Assembly (NCBI GenBank): GCA_964230805.1 | Contig: CAXRIA010000038.1 | Coordinates: 1 to 60,714 of the forward strand | Reading direction: 5' to 3' | Length of the DNA: 60,714 nucleotides | Source of the DNA: Flavicella sp964230805 | Lineage (GTDB): Bacteria > Bacteroidota > Bacteroidia > Flavobacteriales > Flavobacteriaceae | In this document: positions 15,490-24,832 of the stretch, piece by piece | Layout: every line of letters begins with the position of its first letter | How positions within the stretch are numbered: position 1 is the stretch's first letter | Program-made: the position numbers and the translations under genes | The notes under the pieces: generated by a model | Database searches by the model: none | Told to the model about the DNA's origin: nothing | The model's input: the letters and a program-made list of their open reading frames with translations, nothing else

Positions 15490-15591
15490 CTCAAAGCTTC
15501 TTAAAATTTTACAAAAGCAGAAAAAGTCCTCAATTGTCTTTTGATGGAAAGAATATCCGCTTTTTCATTCATGATTTCGTAAAATAAATAC

Positions 15592-15599
15592 TATTTTTG
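15592..15599 (+). promoter_or_regulatory. -7 box of ilvE promoter
   Basis: TATTTTTG matches the consensus 28 bp before the ilvE ATG. No clear -33 element was seen. No branched-chain leader peptide was found in the 130-bp intergenic region. Confidence 0.55.
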
Positions 15600-15627
15600 T
15601 ACTCCCAGTTCGGTAAATAAATAGCGC

Positions 15628-16701
15628 ATGAGTGAACACAATAAATTGGCGATAGAGATTCAAAAATCGCAGACAACAAAAATTTCAGAGGTTGATTTCA
15701 ACCATCTTTCTTTTGGAAATGTTTTTACGGACCATATGTTGGAATGTGATTACAAAGACGGCGCATGGCAAACGATAAAAATTAAGCCTTACGGGCCTAT
15801 CTCGTTGGACCCTTCTGCAAAGGTTTTTCACTACGGGCAGGCTATTTTTGAGGGTATGAAAGCTTACAAAGATGATGCAGATGCTATTTGGTTGTTTCGT
15901 CCAGAGGAAAATTTTAAAAGATTGAACAAGTCTGCCGTACGTTTGGCCATTCCTGAATTCCCTGAAGATTATTTTTTCAAAGGTTTGGAAGCGTTGTTAA
16001 AACTGGAAAACGATTGGATTCAGAAAAAAGAAGGCAGTTCCTTGTACATTCGTCCTTTTGTGATTGCCACGGAAAAAGGGGTGTCCGCAAGTCCAGCAAA
16101 AGAATACAAATTCATGATTATTTTGTCACCAGCCCAGTCGTATTACAGCGGCGAGGTTCGTGTTTTGTTTGCCGAGACTTACAGTCGTTCAGCTAGCGGA
16201 GGTGTTGGTTTTGCAAAATGTGCAGGAAATTATGCGGGACAATTTTATCCGACAAAACTGGCAAATGATGCAGGATACCAACAAGTCGTTTGGACCGATG
16301 CAAGCACCCATGAAAATCTGGAAGAAGCAGGAACGATGAATGTGTTTTTTAGAATTGGAGACAAACTTGTGACAGCACCCACTTCGGATCGAATTCTAGA
16401 CGGTGTTACCCGCAAAAGTATTTTGACACTGGCAGCGTCAGAAGGAATCACATGTGAGGTAAGAACCATATCGGTATATGAAATAGAAGAGGCTGCGAAA
16501 AACGGAACTTTGCTAGAGATGTTTGGCGCCGGGACGGCGGCAGTTGTCAATCCAATTTTAGGGTTTAGTTTCAAAGGCAAAGACTATGAGCTTCCTGTGA
16601 TAGAAGAGAGTTACGCCGCTTTTTTCAAAGACAAAATAACAAGTATCCAAACCAAAAATTCGGAAGATAAATTTGGTTGGACCTACAAAATAAATGGATA
16701 A
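15628..16701 (+). CDS. ilvE: branched-chain amino-acid aminotransferase
   Basis: A 357-residue fold-type IV PLP enzyme catalysing the last step of leucine, isoleucine and valine synthesis. KVFHYGQAIFEGMKAYK (65-81) and GVGFAKCAGNYAG (192-204, PLP Lys197) are present, followed by LEEAGTMNVFF (231-241), which contacts the cofactor. Length and motifs fit the class II-type branched-chain transaminases of Bacteroidota. It stands alone between its promoter and the nad genes, with no other branched-chain pathway genes in the window. Confidence 0.93.
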   Translation: MSEHNKLAIEIQKSQTTKISEVDFNHLSFGNVFTDHMLECDYKDGAWQTIKIKPYGPISLDPSAKVFHYGQAIFEGMKAYKDDADAIWLFRPEENFKRLNKSAVRLAIPEFPEDYFFKGLEALLKLENDWIQKKEGSSLYIRPFVIATEKGVSASPAKEYKFMIILSPAQSYYSGEVRVLFAETYSRSASGGVGFAKCAGNYAGQFYPTKLANDAGYQQVVWTDASTHENLEEAGTMNVFFRIGDKLVTAPTSDRILDGVTRKSILTLAASEGITCEVRTISVYEIEEAAKNGTLLEMFGAGTAAVVNPILGFSFKGKDYELPVIEESYAAFFKDKITSIQTKNSEDKFGWTYKING

Positions 16702-16791
16702 GTAATTGACTTATTGGAAATGATTTACAAAGACTTGTGTAATTTTTGATTGCGCAAGTTTTTTCTTAACTTAGAGCTATTAGCACAAGAT

Positions 16792-17790
16792 ATGAGTACA
16801 ATTGAACAAGCAAAAACAAATCTTTTCTCGAAAGGTTTTTTAGAGGTAAACACGCCAAATGAAATCGATTATGTCGCTGAGATCAATGCTTTAAAAAAAG
16901 AAAAAAATGCCGTTATTTTGGCGCACTACTATCAAGAAGAGGCCATTCAAGATATTGCAGATTTTGTGGGAGATAGTTTGGCCTTGGCACAAGAGGCAGC
17001 CAAAACAAATGCAGACATCATTGTGTTTGCTGGGGTTCATTTTATGGCAGAAACTGCCAAAATACTGAACCCTGAGAAAAAAGTATTGTTGCCCGATTTG
17101 AAAGCTGGTTGTTCTTTGGCAGATTCCTGTCCGCCCCAAGAATTTAAAGAATTTGTGGAGGCGCATCCAGATCATAAAGTAGTGACCTACATCAATTGTT
17201 CCGCAGCGATCAAAACCTTGAGCGATGTGGTTTGTACTTCTTCCAATGCGGTAAAAATCATCAATTCTTTTCCAGAAGATCAAAAAATTATTTTTGCCCC
17301 GGACAAGAATCTAGGCGCTTATCTAAACAAAGAGACAGGTCGCGATATGTTATTATGGGAGGGAGCTTGTATGGTGCACGAGGCGTTTTCGATTGAGAAA
17401 TTATTGGATTTGCACAAGGAACACCCAGATGCGGAGATCATTGCGCATCCAGAATCGCCGGCACATATTTTAAAAACAGCTTCATATATTGGTTCTACAG
17501 CAGGATTGTTGCGTTACGCAAGAGAAAGTAAAAAGCAAAAGTTCATCGTAGCCACGGAAGCGGGTATTTTGCATGAGATGATCAAGCAAGTTCCAGAGAA
17601 AACATTGATTCCAGCGCCTGCTGAAGAAGACAATTCCTGTGCTTGTAGTGAGTGTGCCTATATGAAGCTCAATACGATGAAAAAATTGTATACCTGTATG
17701 AAGTACGAATTGCCGGACATCGAGGTGGCAAAAGATTTGGCTGCAAAAGCCTTGTTGCCCATCGAAAGAATGTTAGAATTATCGAAGTAA
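16792..17790 (+). CDS. nadA: quinolinate synthase
   Basis: A 332-residue [4Fe-4S] enzyme that condenses iminoaspartate with dihydroxyacetone phosphate to quinolinate in NAD synthesis. The three cluster-ligand regions are visible: AGCSLADSC (C107), GACMVHEA (C193) and the CACSECAYM cluster (C288). VILAHYYQEEAIQDIADFVGDS is typical of the N-terminal domain. The ATG at 16792 gives the standard N-terminus; the in-frame TTG 42 bp upstream adds a non-conserved stretch. It is followed 5 bp later by nadB. No nadC is in the window. Confidence 0.95.
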   Translation: MSTIEQAKTNLFSKGFLEVNTPNEIDYVAEINALKKEKNAVILAHYYQEEAIQDIADFVGDSLALAQEAAKTNADIIVFAGVHFMAETAKILNPEKKVLLPDLKAGCSLADSCPPQEFKEFVEAHPDHKVVTYINCSAAIKTLSDVVCTSSNAVKIINSFPEDQKIIFAPDKNLGAYLNKETGRDMLLWEGACMVHEAFSIEKLLDLHKEHPDAEIIAHPESPAHILKTASYIGSTAGLLRYARESKKQKFIVATEAGILHEMIKQVPEKTLIPAPAEEDNSCACSECAYMKLNTMKKLYTCMKYELPDIEVAKDLAAKALLPIERMLELSK

Positions 17791-17795
17791 AAAGC

Positions 17796-19361
17796 ATGCG
17801 AGCAGATTATCTTGTTATAGGTTCGGGAATTGCAGGTCTTACCTACGCTCTGCGTGTGGCTTATCACAACAAAGACCACAGTGTCGTGGTGGTTACCAAA
17901 GGAGACAAAGACGAGTCGAATACCAAATATGCACAAGGAGGCATTGCAACGGTGCACGATAGGAATATGGATTCTTTTGAGCAGCACATCGAAGATACTT
18001 TGATTGCTGGAGACGGTCTTTGCAACGAAGCGGTTGTTCGAATGGTGGTGGAAGAAGGTCCTGCACGTTTGCAAGAATTGATTGATTGGGGTGTAAAATT
18101 CGATGAAAACAATACCGGCGAGTTCGATCTAGGAAAAGAAGGTGGGCATTCGCAACATCGTATTTTACATCACAAAGATATCACGGGTTATGAAATTGAA
18201 AGAGCGCTTTTGTTGATGGTCGAAAAGACCCCGAATATTCAAGTGTTGGAACAACATTATGCGATTGATTTTATCACCGAGCATCATACAAAATCACAGA
18301 AAGAGACAAAGGAATCTGGAGTCACATGTTTCGGAGCCTATGTCTTGGATCCAAAAAATAATTGTGTCAAAACGATTGTTGCAAAAATAACGTTAATGGC
18401 CTCTGGTGGAAGTGGGCAAGCCTATACCACAACGACCAATCCATCGATTGCTACGGGTGATGGAATCGGAATGGCTTACAGAGCGAAGGCTGAAATAGAG
18501 GATATGGAATTTATTCAATTTCATCCGACGGCTTTGTATCAGATGCCACAAGAATCGCCTGCTTTTTTGATCTCAGAGGCGGTACGGGGTTTTGGCGCTC
18601 GTCTGAGAACGGCGAAAGGAACGTTTTTTATGCGCAAATACGATGCGCGTGAAGAGTTGGCTTCTCGAGATATCGTTGCCAGAGCCATTGATACAGAAAT
18701 GAAAATCAGTGGAGACGACTATGTTTTTTTGGATTGTACCCATTTGGATTACAAAAAGTTTAAAAAGCATTTTCCTAATATTCTCAAAAAATGTAAATCA
18801 CTTGGGATTGACATTCGAAAAAAATGGATTCCAGTGGTGACAGCGGCCCATTATATTTGTGGAGGAGTGAAGGTAAATAGGGACGGAAAAACAACGATAG
18901 ACAATTTGTACGCTTGTGGCGAGTGCTCTTCTACAGGACTTCACGGAGCGAACCGTTTGGCGTCAAACTCATTGCTTGAAGCTTTGGTGTATTCACAACG
19001 TAGTTATTTGCACAGTGTCTCCGTCATTGACAAATTAACTTTCAATGAAGATGTTCCCCAATGGGATGCTACAAATACGTCTAAAAATAAAGAAAATATC
19101 TTGGTGACACATGGTCGCGCTTCTGTGCAAAAAATCATGAGTGATTATGTGGGAATTGTTCGTTCGAAAAGACGTTTGCTAAGCGCAGAAAAAAGATTGC
19201 GTTTGATTTATGAAGAGACGGAAGAATTGTACAAGGAATCCATTGTTTCGGCAGAATTGTGTGAATTGAGAAATCTGATTACCACCGCCTATCTGATTTG
19301 TGAATTTTCTCTAAAAAGAACAGAAAATAAGGGCGGGTTTTACAACAAAGATCTTGCGTAA
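17796..19361 (+). CDS. nadB: L-aspartate oxidase
   Basis: A 521-residue FAD enzyme that oxidises aspartate to iminoaspartate for NadA. It has the FAD motif VIGSGIAGLTYAL (7-19) and the succinate dehydrogenase/fumarate reductase-type flavoprotein sequence, including GGHSQHRILH, DMEFIQFHPTA and GANRLASNSLLEALVY. The frame is open into nadA, but the ATG at 17796, 5 bp after the nadA stop, gives the canonical N-terminus MRADYLVIGSG. nadA-nadB is a compact operon closed by the terminator at 19389. Confidence 0.95.
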   Translation: MRADYLVIGSGIAGLTYALRVAYHNKDHSVVVVTKGDKDESNTKYAQGGIATVHDRNMDSFEQHIEDTLIAGDGLCNEAVVRMVVEEGPARLQELIDWGVKFDENNTGEFDLGKEGGHSQHRILHHKDITGYEIERALLLMVEKTPNIQVLEQHYAIDFITEHHTKSQKETKESGVTCFGAYVLDPKNNCVKTIVAKITLMASGGSGQAYTTTTNPSIATGDGIGMAYRAKAEIEDMEFIQFHPTALYQMPQESPAFLISEAVRGFGARLRTAKGTFFMRKYDAREELASRDIVARAIDTEMKISGDDYVFLDCTHLDYKKFKKHFPNILKKCKSLGIDIRKKWIPVVTAAHYICGGVKVNRDGKTTIDNLYACGECSSTGLHGANRLASNSLLEALVYSQRSYLHSVSVIDKLTFNEDVPQWDATNTSKNKENILVTHGRASVQKIMSDYVGIVRSKRRLLSAEKRLRLIYEETEELYKESIVSAELCELRNLITTAYLICEFSLKRTENKGGFYNKDLA

Positions 19362-19388
19362 TTTGGGTTGAGAGTTTTTGGAAAGAAC

Positions 19389-19424
19389 AAAAAAAACAGG
19401 TTTTAAAAAAACCTGTTTTTTTAT
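19389..19424 (+). terminator. bidirectional terminator between nadB and the carbonic anhydrase gene
   Basis: A 12-bp A/T-flanked stem with the core ACAGGTTT/AAACCTGT (19392-19403 with 19409-19420) closes a 5-nt loop, with T-runs on both strands. It serves the convergent nadAB and carbonic anhydrase/SulP units. Confidence 0.88.
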
Positions 19425-19444
19425 TTTTGTATGTCTCTAAAGAA

Positions 19445-20047
19445 TTAGATGAAATGGACTTTGCCCGTTCCTACGTCGTAAGAAGCTCCTACAATTTGGA
19501 TTTCTCCTTGGCTTTCCATTTCTGCGAGAATCGGACTCTCTTTTCGTATACTTTCAATAGACAGGGCAACGTTCACAATCGCAGTTTCCTCGATTGAATC
19601 CGGGGTCACTTCTTTGTTTACTTTTTCAACAGCGGGTTTGATTTTGCTGAGTAAGGCGGTAATGTTTCCCAATTCTACGTGTTTGCAAGCCGCTGTTACG
19701 GCGCCGCATTTGGTATGACCTAAAACAACAATTAATTTTGATCCAGCCACCTTACAAGAGTATTCCAAAGACCCTAGAATGTCTTCATTGACAATGTTTC
19801 CCGCGACTCTTGCACTAAAAATATCACCAATTCCTTGATCAAACACGATTTCTGCAGGAACTCTTGAGTCGATGCAGCTTAGTACGGCAGCAAATGGATA
19901 TTGCCCTTCGCTCGTATCTCGTATTTGCTCGCTTAAATTTCGAGAAGCTTTCTTATTTGCAACAAATCGTTGATTTCCATCAACCAACATTTGATGTGCG
20001 ATTTGAGGTGTAATTTGTGCTTGCGTTTCTTTGGTTTGTGCATTCAT
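19445..20047 (-). CDS. beta-class carbonic anhydrase
   Basis: A 200-residue zinc enzyme interconverting CO2 and bicarbonate. The zinc site is complete: SCIDSR (57-62, Cys58 with the Asp60-Arg62 dyad) and GHTKCGAV (110-117, His111 and Cys114). No signal peptide is seen, so it is cytoplasmic. The ATG at 20047 is used; the longer frame overlaps the SulP gene. It lies 28 bp downstream of the SulP transporter on the same strand, which suggests a bicarbonate-handling pair. Confidence 0.94.
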   Translation of the reverse strand: MNAQTKETQAQITPQIAHQMLVDGNQRFVANKKASRNLSEQIRDTSEGQYPFAAVLSCIDSRVPAEIVFDQGIGDIFSARVAGNIVNEDILGSLEYSCKVAGSKLIVVLGHTKCGAVTAACKHVELGNITALLSKIKPAVEKVNKEVTPDSIEETAIVNVALSIESIRKESPILAEMESQGEIQIVGASYDVGTGKVHFI

Positions 20048-20075
20048 AATGTTCAAGTTAGTGATTAGTGGTGGT

Positions 20076-21668
20076 TTATTTTTTCGGCCTGAGGTTGAAA
20101 AAATCAAGAAAGCTTTCCGGGTTTTCGACAGTTCCTTTCTGAGAAACCAGTGTTACTGAAATGTTTTTAATTTCGGCTTTGTGTTTAAAGTCGTCTAAAA
20201 TTTCAATAATATCATGGTCCAAGTACTTGGTATTTCTGACATCGAGTTCCAATGCAGTATTTTCATCAAGATTGTCTAATTCTTTGAGAATGGCTCCCTT
20301 GTTTATAAATGTAACCTCTTCGGACAGGGTCATTTTTACTTTTGGTTTGCCATTACTTTGGTCTTCGATATGTAAAAAATGAGAGTTTTGGTAGTTTTTT
20401 AGAAGCACGATTACAATTCCTACGGCGAGTCCTAAAGAAATTCCTATCAACAAATCGGTGAATACGATACCGAGAATGGTTACCATGAACGGAACAAATT
20501 GTTTCCAACCGAGCTGATACATGGTTTTAAACAGGGCAGGCTTTGCCAATTTGTACCCAACAACCAATAAAACGGCTGCCAATACAGCCAATGGAATTTT
20601 ATTTAAGAGGGTAGGTATAATGATCACTGAGATCAACAATAAAAAACCGTGAATGATGGCGGATAATTTTGTTTTTCCTCCGGATTGTATGTTGGCAGAA
20701 CTTCGCACAATTACTTGTGTTACGGGCAATCCTCCAATCAGTCCAGAAAGCATGTTTCCGGTTCCTTGTGCCAACAATTCTCTGTTGGTCGGAGTCACGC
20801 CTTTGTCTGGGTCTAATTTATCAGTGGCTTCTACACAAAGTAAGGTTTCCAAACTGGCGACCAGTGCAATGGTAAAAGCAACAATCCAAACGTCTGAAGA
20901 AAAAACAGCATTGAAATTGGGAAAGCTGAATTGTCCAAGGAAAGAGTCAAAACTATCAGGAATGGGAACGCTCACGAGATGAGAAGCAGCGATGCCCCAA
21001 AATTGATCATTTTCGGTCAGTATAAAAAAAGCGATACCCAAAATTACAGCCACCAAAGGCCCTTGTATGAGTTGAAATATTTTTCCCTTTTTTGAAAGAA
21101 CCTTATCCCATAGAATCAAGACACCTAGCCCGATAAAGCCAATGAGCGTCGATCCTGGTTTGATGTGGTTGAGGGTATTGGCAATTTCTGAAAAGGTGTT
21201 GTTCCCATCGACTTGAAAAAAAGCAAAGTCTCCTTCGGGATCAGCATCGTAACCAAAAAGGTGTGGAATTTGTTTTAGGATGATGATAATTCCAATTCCG
21301 GTAAGCATGCCTTTGATGACGGAAGAGGGAAAATAATACCCAATAACGCCGGCCTTTAAAAAGCCAAGTAGGAGTTGCAGGGCTCCTGCAATAACGACGG
21401 CCATCAAGAAATTTTGATAGCCTCCAAGCGTGCCTATGGCAGATAAAACAATGGCAGCAAGTCCAGCAGCAGGTCCGCTAACTCCAATATTAGATCCACT
21501 CAAACTTCCCACAACGATACCGCCAATGATTCCGGCAATCAATCCCGAAAACAGGGGAGCGCCACTGGCTAATGCGATTCCTAAACAGAGAGGAAGTGCT
21601 ACAAAGAATACTACGATACTTGCTGGAAAGTCTTTTTTTAGGTTTGCTGTAAATGTTTGATTTTTCAT
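20076..21668 (-). CDS. SulP-family anion transporter with STAS domain, probable bicarbonate transporter
   Basis: A 530-residue inner-membrane protein with roughly ten to twelve hydrophobic segments in the SulP arrangement (PASIVVFFVALPLCLGIALA, SGPAAGLAAIV, PVTQVIVRSSANIQSGGKT). A C-terminal cytosolic STAS domain spans about residues 420-530. SulP proteins carry sulfate, bicarbonate or other anions. Operon linkage to a beta-carbonic anhydrase favours bicarbonate, as in BicA-type transporters. The substrate is therefore an inference. The gene has its own promoter at 21688 and precedes the anhydrase by 28 bp. Confidence 0.9.
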   Translation of the reverse strand: MKNQTFTANLKKDFPASIVVFFVALPLCLGIALASGAPLFSGLIAGIIGGIVVGSLSGSNIGVSGPAAGLAAIVLSAIGTLGGYQNFLMAVVIAGALQLLLGFLKAGVIGYYFPSSVIKGMLTGIGIIIILKQIPHLFGYDADPEGDFAFFQVDGNNTFSEIANTLNHIKPGSTLIGFIGLGVLILWDKVLSKKGKIFQLIQGPLVAVILGIAFFILTENDQFWGIAASHLVSVPIPDSFDSFLGQFSFPNFNAVFSSDVWIVAFTIALVASLETLLCVEATDKLDPDKGVTPTNRELLAQGTGNMLSGLIGGLPVTQVIVRSSANIQSGGKTKLSAIIHGFLLLISVIIIPTLLNKIPLAVLAAVLLVVGYKLAKPALFKTMYQLGWKQFVPFMVTILGIVFTDLLIGISLGLAVGIVIVLLKNYQNSHFLHIEDQSNGKPKVKMTLSEEVTFINKGAILKELDNLDENTALELDVRNTKYLDHDIIEILDDFKHKAEIKNISVTLVSQKGTVENPESFLDFFNLRPKK

Positions 21669-21687
21669 TTTTTTATTTCGTTTTCTC

Positions 21688-21695
21688 CAAATATA
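21688..21695 (-). promoter_or_regulatory. -7 box of SulP operon promoter
   Basis: The minus strand reads TATATTTG, an exact consensus match 20 bp before the SulP ATG. The -33 element is not obvious. Confidence 0.6.
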
Positions 21696-21928
21696 ATAAA
21701 GCTAATTGAGATAAATGTATCGTTATCGTCGGTAATCTCCAAACATTTTGTTAAAAAAAAAAGTCTTTCAATTGTTTGTTTGAATTCATTTTATAACCTC
21801 CTTCTGACCAATATTCTACCTCAATTTTAATACATGGAATTGGGGTGTTGCATCTTGTCCAATGGCTACAATTCAAGGGTTGAAAGCTTTTCTTGGGAGT
21901 GATTTGAATATAAAATGTATTGCGGTCA

Positions 21929-21973
21929 AAAAAAATCTCTCATAGACACAGGCGCATCTTGAGAGATTTTTTT
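21929..21973 (-). terminator. terminator of dnaN
   Basis: A 14-bp stem (7 A-T pairs plus TCTCTCA/TGAGAGA) closes a 17-nt loop immediately downstream of dnaN. The A/T flanks supply a U-tract in either direction. Confidence 0.85.
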
Positions 21974-21989
21974 CGATAGGATTCTCGGC

Positions 21990-23108
21990 CTAGTTGTTTA
22001 GCATTACCGGCATTACTAGCATGGTAATTTGTTCTCCATCTTCGGTTCCATCTACGGGCGTTAAGATTCCAGCTCTATTTGGCAGAGACATTTCTATCAA
22101 AACTTCTTCAGAGGTTAAATTGCTCAGCATTTCTGTTAAAAATCGCGAATTGAAACCAATTTGCATATCGTCTCCTTGATAATCGCAGTTCAGACGTTCG
22201 TCCGCTTTGTTTGAATAATCAATATCCTCTGCGGAGATATTCAATTCTGTTCCCGCCATTTTCAATCGAATTTGATGTGTTGTTTTGCTTGAAAATATGG
22301 AAACACGTTTTGTAGAGTTTAAAAAAGAAGCTCTGTTTACGGTCAATTTGTTTGGGTTTTCTTTGGGGATTACCGCATCGTAATTGGGGTATTTCCCATC
22401 GATCAAACGACAGATTAGTACGACATTGTCAAACACAAATTTGGCATTGGTATTGTTGTATTCAATGGTTACATCGGTATCATTAGATCCCAAAATACCT
22501 TTCAATAAATTCAATGGTTTTTTAGGCATGATAAATTCGGCAGTTTCATTGGCATGCACATCTGTTCTCGTGTATTTTACGAGTTTGTGCGCATCTGTTG
22601 CCACAAAGGTTAGGTTCTCTGGACTGAATTGAAAGAACACACCACTCATGACAGGTCGTAAATCGTCATTACCGGTAGCAAAAATTGTTTTTGCAATCGC
22701 AGATTCCAAAACGCTGGCTGGAAGGACCGTTGCACTCGGATTGTCGAGTGTAATACTTTTTGGGAATTCTTCCCCATCAAAATAAGCCATGTCATATTTC
22801 CCTTGCTCTGAACTAATTTCGATGGTGTTGTTGTCTTCTGTTTTAAAAGTTAACGGTTGGTTTGGGAATGTTTTTAAGGTATCTAAGAGTAGTCTTGCAG
22901 AGATCGCTGCGCTCCCATTCGATTCAGATTCTACATCAATGGTACTCGTGATTGTGGTTTCTAAATCAGAAGCCGAAATTTTCAATTCACTTTTGTTCAA
23001 TTCAAACAAAAAATTATCCAAAATTGGCAAGGTATTGTTGTTGTTTATAACACCACCTAATGTTTGAAGTTGTCTTAATAATTGAGAGCTTGATACAATA
23101 AATTTCAT
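21990..23108 (-). CDS. dnaN: DNA polymerase III beta sliding clamp
   Basis: A 372-residue clamp protein that encircles DNA and tethers polymerase III. Three related domains of about 120 residues are visible, beginning MKFIVSSSQLLRQLQTLGGVI and ending in LVMPVMLNN, the usual MxxPM-like terminus. The ATG at 23108 is chosen over a longer frame that runs through the promoter. It is preceded by a near-perfect promoter 90 bp upstream and followed by a strong terminator, so it is monocistronic. It is not next to dnaA or other origin genes here. Confidence 0.96.
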   Translation of the reverse strand: MKFIVSSSQLLRQLQTLGGVINNNNTLPILDNFLFELNKSELKISASDLETTITSTIDVESESNGSAAISARLLLDTLKTFPNQPLTFKTEDNNTIEISSEQGKYDMAYFDGEEFPKSITLDNPSATVLPASVLESAIAKTIFATGNDDLRPVMSGVFFQFSPENLTFVATDAHKLVKYTRTDVHANETAEFIMPKKPLNLLKGILGSNDTDVTIEYNNTNAKFVFDNVVLICRLIDGKYPNYDAVIPKENPNKLTVNRASFLNSTKRVSIFSSKTTHQIRLKMAGTELNISAEDIDYSNKADERLNCDYQGDDMQIGFNSRFLTEMLSNLTSEEVLIEMSLPNRAGILTPVDGTEDGEQITMLVMPVMLNN

Positions 23109-23197
23109 TCTATTTTTTTGTTTTTCTAGTGGTTGGTTTAAATACGGTTCCTTTTGTTTGTGCTTGTTCAGCGTACAAAAAATGAACACACATCAAA

Positions 23198-23228
23198 CAA
23201 ATATAGAGCAATTACTGCTGCATACAAA
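23198..23228 (-). promoter_or_regulatory. promoter of dnaN
   Basis: The minus strand has TTTG (23225-23228), exactly 19 bp, then TATATTTG (23198-23205). This is the ideal Bacteroidota promoter and the best match in the window. Confidence 0.88.
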
Positions 23229-23277
23229 GAAATGTTTTGAACAATACGAATGCGATTGTTGAAAACATTTTCAAACT

Positions 23278-24606
23278 TTACAACAGCTCGTTGGCAAGGT
23301 TCGCCAATGCCGAGCGTTCTCCTTTTTTGAGTTTGATATGTGCGAATAAATTTTGTCCTTTTAGCTTGTCAATTAAATAGGACAAGCCGTTGCTTTGTTC
23401 ATCCATGTAAGGCGTGTCGATTTGGTGTATATCTCCTGTGAATATAATTTTCGTGCCTTCTCCAGCTCGTGTAATAATTGTTTTTATTTCATGTGGAGTC
23501 AAATTTTGAGCTTCGTCTATGATAAAAATGGTATTGCTCAAACTACGTCCTCTAATGAAGGCGAGTGCTGTGAGGGAGAGAAAACCGCTTTCTTCCATGT
23601 CGTCCAAAGCCTTCCTCTTTCGTTCGTTTTCTCGAAATTGTGATTTTATAAATTTCAAGTTATCCCATAGTGGCTGCATGTAGGGAGAAATTTTATCTTC
23701 TGCTCCTCCTGGCAAAAAACCGATATCTCGATTGCTTAGTGGAACAATCGGTCGAGCGAGTATGATTTGATTGTACAAGCGTTTTTGTTCCAAAGCAGCA
23801 GCCAATGCCAACAATGTTTTTCCTGTTCCTGCCACTCCTTGCAAAGCAACCAGTTTGATGTCAGGGTTGAGCAATGCATTCAAAGCAAATGTTTGTTCGG
23901 AGTTTTTGGGTTTGATGCCATAGGCATAACTTTTTTCGATGAGTTCAATTTTTTTATTTTCTCCATCGTATCTTGCTAAAACAGAGTTTGAAGCTTTGTT
24001 CAAAATATAATATTCGTTGTTTACTTTCGATGCGCCCAAAAGTCCGTCTTCATCAATCACTTTATGTTTGTACAGTTTTTGAATGGCCTCTGGGTCAATG
24101 CCATCTATATGCACAATGCTTTCAGAGATGTTCTGAATGTTTTGAACCTTGCCGGTCAAATAATCTTCAGCGTCCAAGCCAATGGCTTTGGATTTGATTC
24201 TTAAATTGATGTCTTTGGTGACTAAAATGGTTTTTGTCTTGGGACTTTCTTGCTGGGTAGCTAGGGCAACATTGATTATTTTATGGTCGTTTTTATTTTT
24301 GCCGTAGATGGTTTCTGCATCTAATTTCAGGGTTTCTGTGAGCATCACAATTTTTAATTTTCCACGACCTTTACCCAGTGAAATCCACTCATTCAACGCG
24401 CCTTGGTCTGACATTTTATCTAGGAATCGGATGATGGCTCGTGCTTCAAAATTTTTGGTTTCGTTTCCGATTTTGAAATGATCCAATTCTTCCAAGACAG
24501 TGATAGGAATCACAATATCATTGTTTTCAAAACAGTTGACAGCATTGTGATCGAATAATAGAACAGACGTGTCAAGTACAAATATTTTTTTAGTCTTTTT
24601 GGTCAT
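23278..24606 (-). CDS. PIN-PhoH fusion protein (PhoH2-type)
   Basis: A 442-residue protein with an N-terminal PIN nuclease domain (KIFVLDTSVLLFDH, Asp12; LEELDHFK; DHKI Asp108; TKDINLR Asp132). A linker with a KH/OB-like region follows, then a PhoH P-loop ATPase domain with Walker A GVAGTGKT (257-264) and Walker B TIFIIDEAQN. PhoH2 proteins of this layout act as RNA helicase/ribonucleases in characterised cases. The ATG at 24606 is preferred to the in-frame TTG at 24615. It is a single gene with no antitoxin-like partner immediately beside it. Confidence 0.92.
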   Translation of the reverse strand: MTKKTKKIFVLDTSVLLFDHNAVNCFENNDIVIPITVLEELDHFKIGNETKNFEARAIIRFLDKMSDQGALNEWISLGKGRGKLKIVMLTETLKLDAETIYGKNKNDHKIINVALATQQESPKTKTILVTKDINLRIKSKAIGLDAEDYLTGKVQNIQNISESIVHIDGIDPEAIQKLYKHKVIDEDGLLGASKVNNEYYILNKASNSVLARYDGENKKIELIEKSYAYGIKPKNSEQTFALNALLNPDIKLVALQGVAGTGKTLLALAAALEQKRLYNQIILARPIVPLSNRDIGFLPGGAEDKISPYMQPLWDNLKFIKSQFRENERKRKALDDMEESGFLSLTALAFIRGRSLSNTIFIIDEAQNLTPHEIKTIITRAGEGTKIIFTGDIHQIDTPYMDEQSNGLSYLIDKLKGQNLFAHIKLKKGERSALANLANELL

Positions 24607-24832
24607 AGTAGTCAAAAAAGTTGAATGGTTATGTTGTCAAGAAGCACAAAAGTGACTCCATGTGCAAGCTATGATTACCGGGTTTGTGGTTAAATATAGG
24701 AATGTTTCGATTAAAAAAAAGAGTCTTAAAAATAAGTTGTGAGCATTGTTTTGTTAATAACTCGCTAACCTTTTGGGAGTCTTTGGTTTTGGTTGTGTTA
24801 TTTGTGTTTTTTTTTACAAAAAACAAATTCTG

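Larger units (their letters stand above)
21669..21989. other. intergenic region upstream of SulP and downstream of dnaN
   Basis: About 320 bp without a supported gene. It contains the SulP promoter box on the right-hand side of the SulP start and the dnaN terminator at 21929-21973. A 22-codon open frame near 21834 has no ribosome-binding site or family resemblance and is not called. Confidence 0.6.

Noticed and set aside
15541..15585. short frame before ilvE as a branched-chain leader peptide
   Set aside because: Its 12 codons are not enriched in Leu, Ile or Val and no terminator hairpin follows.
21990..24606. dnaN as a sign of the replication origin
   Set aside because: No dnaA, recF, gyrB or DnaA-box cluster is nearby; dnaN is commonly detached from oriC in Bacteroidota.
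23278..24606. PIN-PhoH as half of a toxin-antitoxin pair
   Set aside because: No small antitoxin-like gene overlaps or adjoins it; the single-chain PIN-PhoH form in Bacteroidota is usually a solitary housekeeping-type gene.
24616..24832. possible small RNA in the gap upstream of phoH
   Set aside because: AT-rich sequence with no convincing promoter-terminator pair or conserved fold visible by eye.
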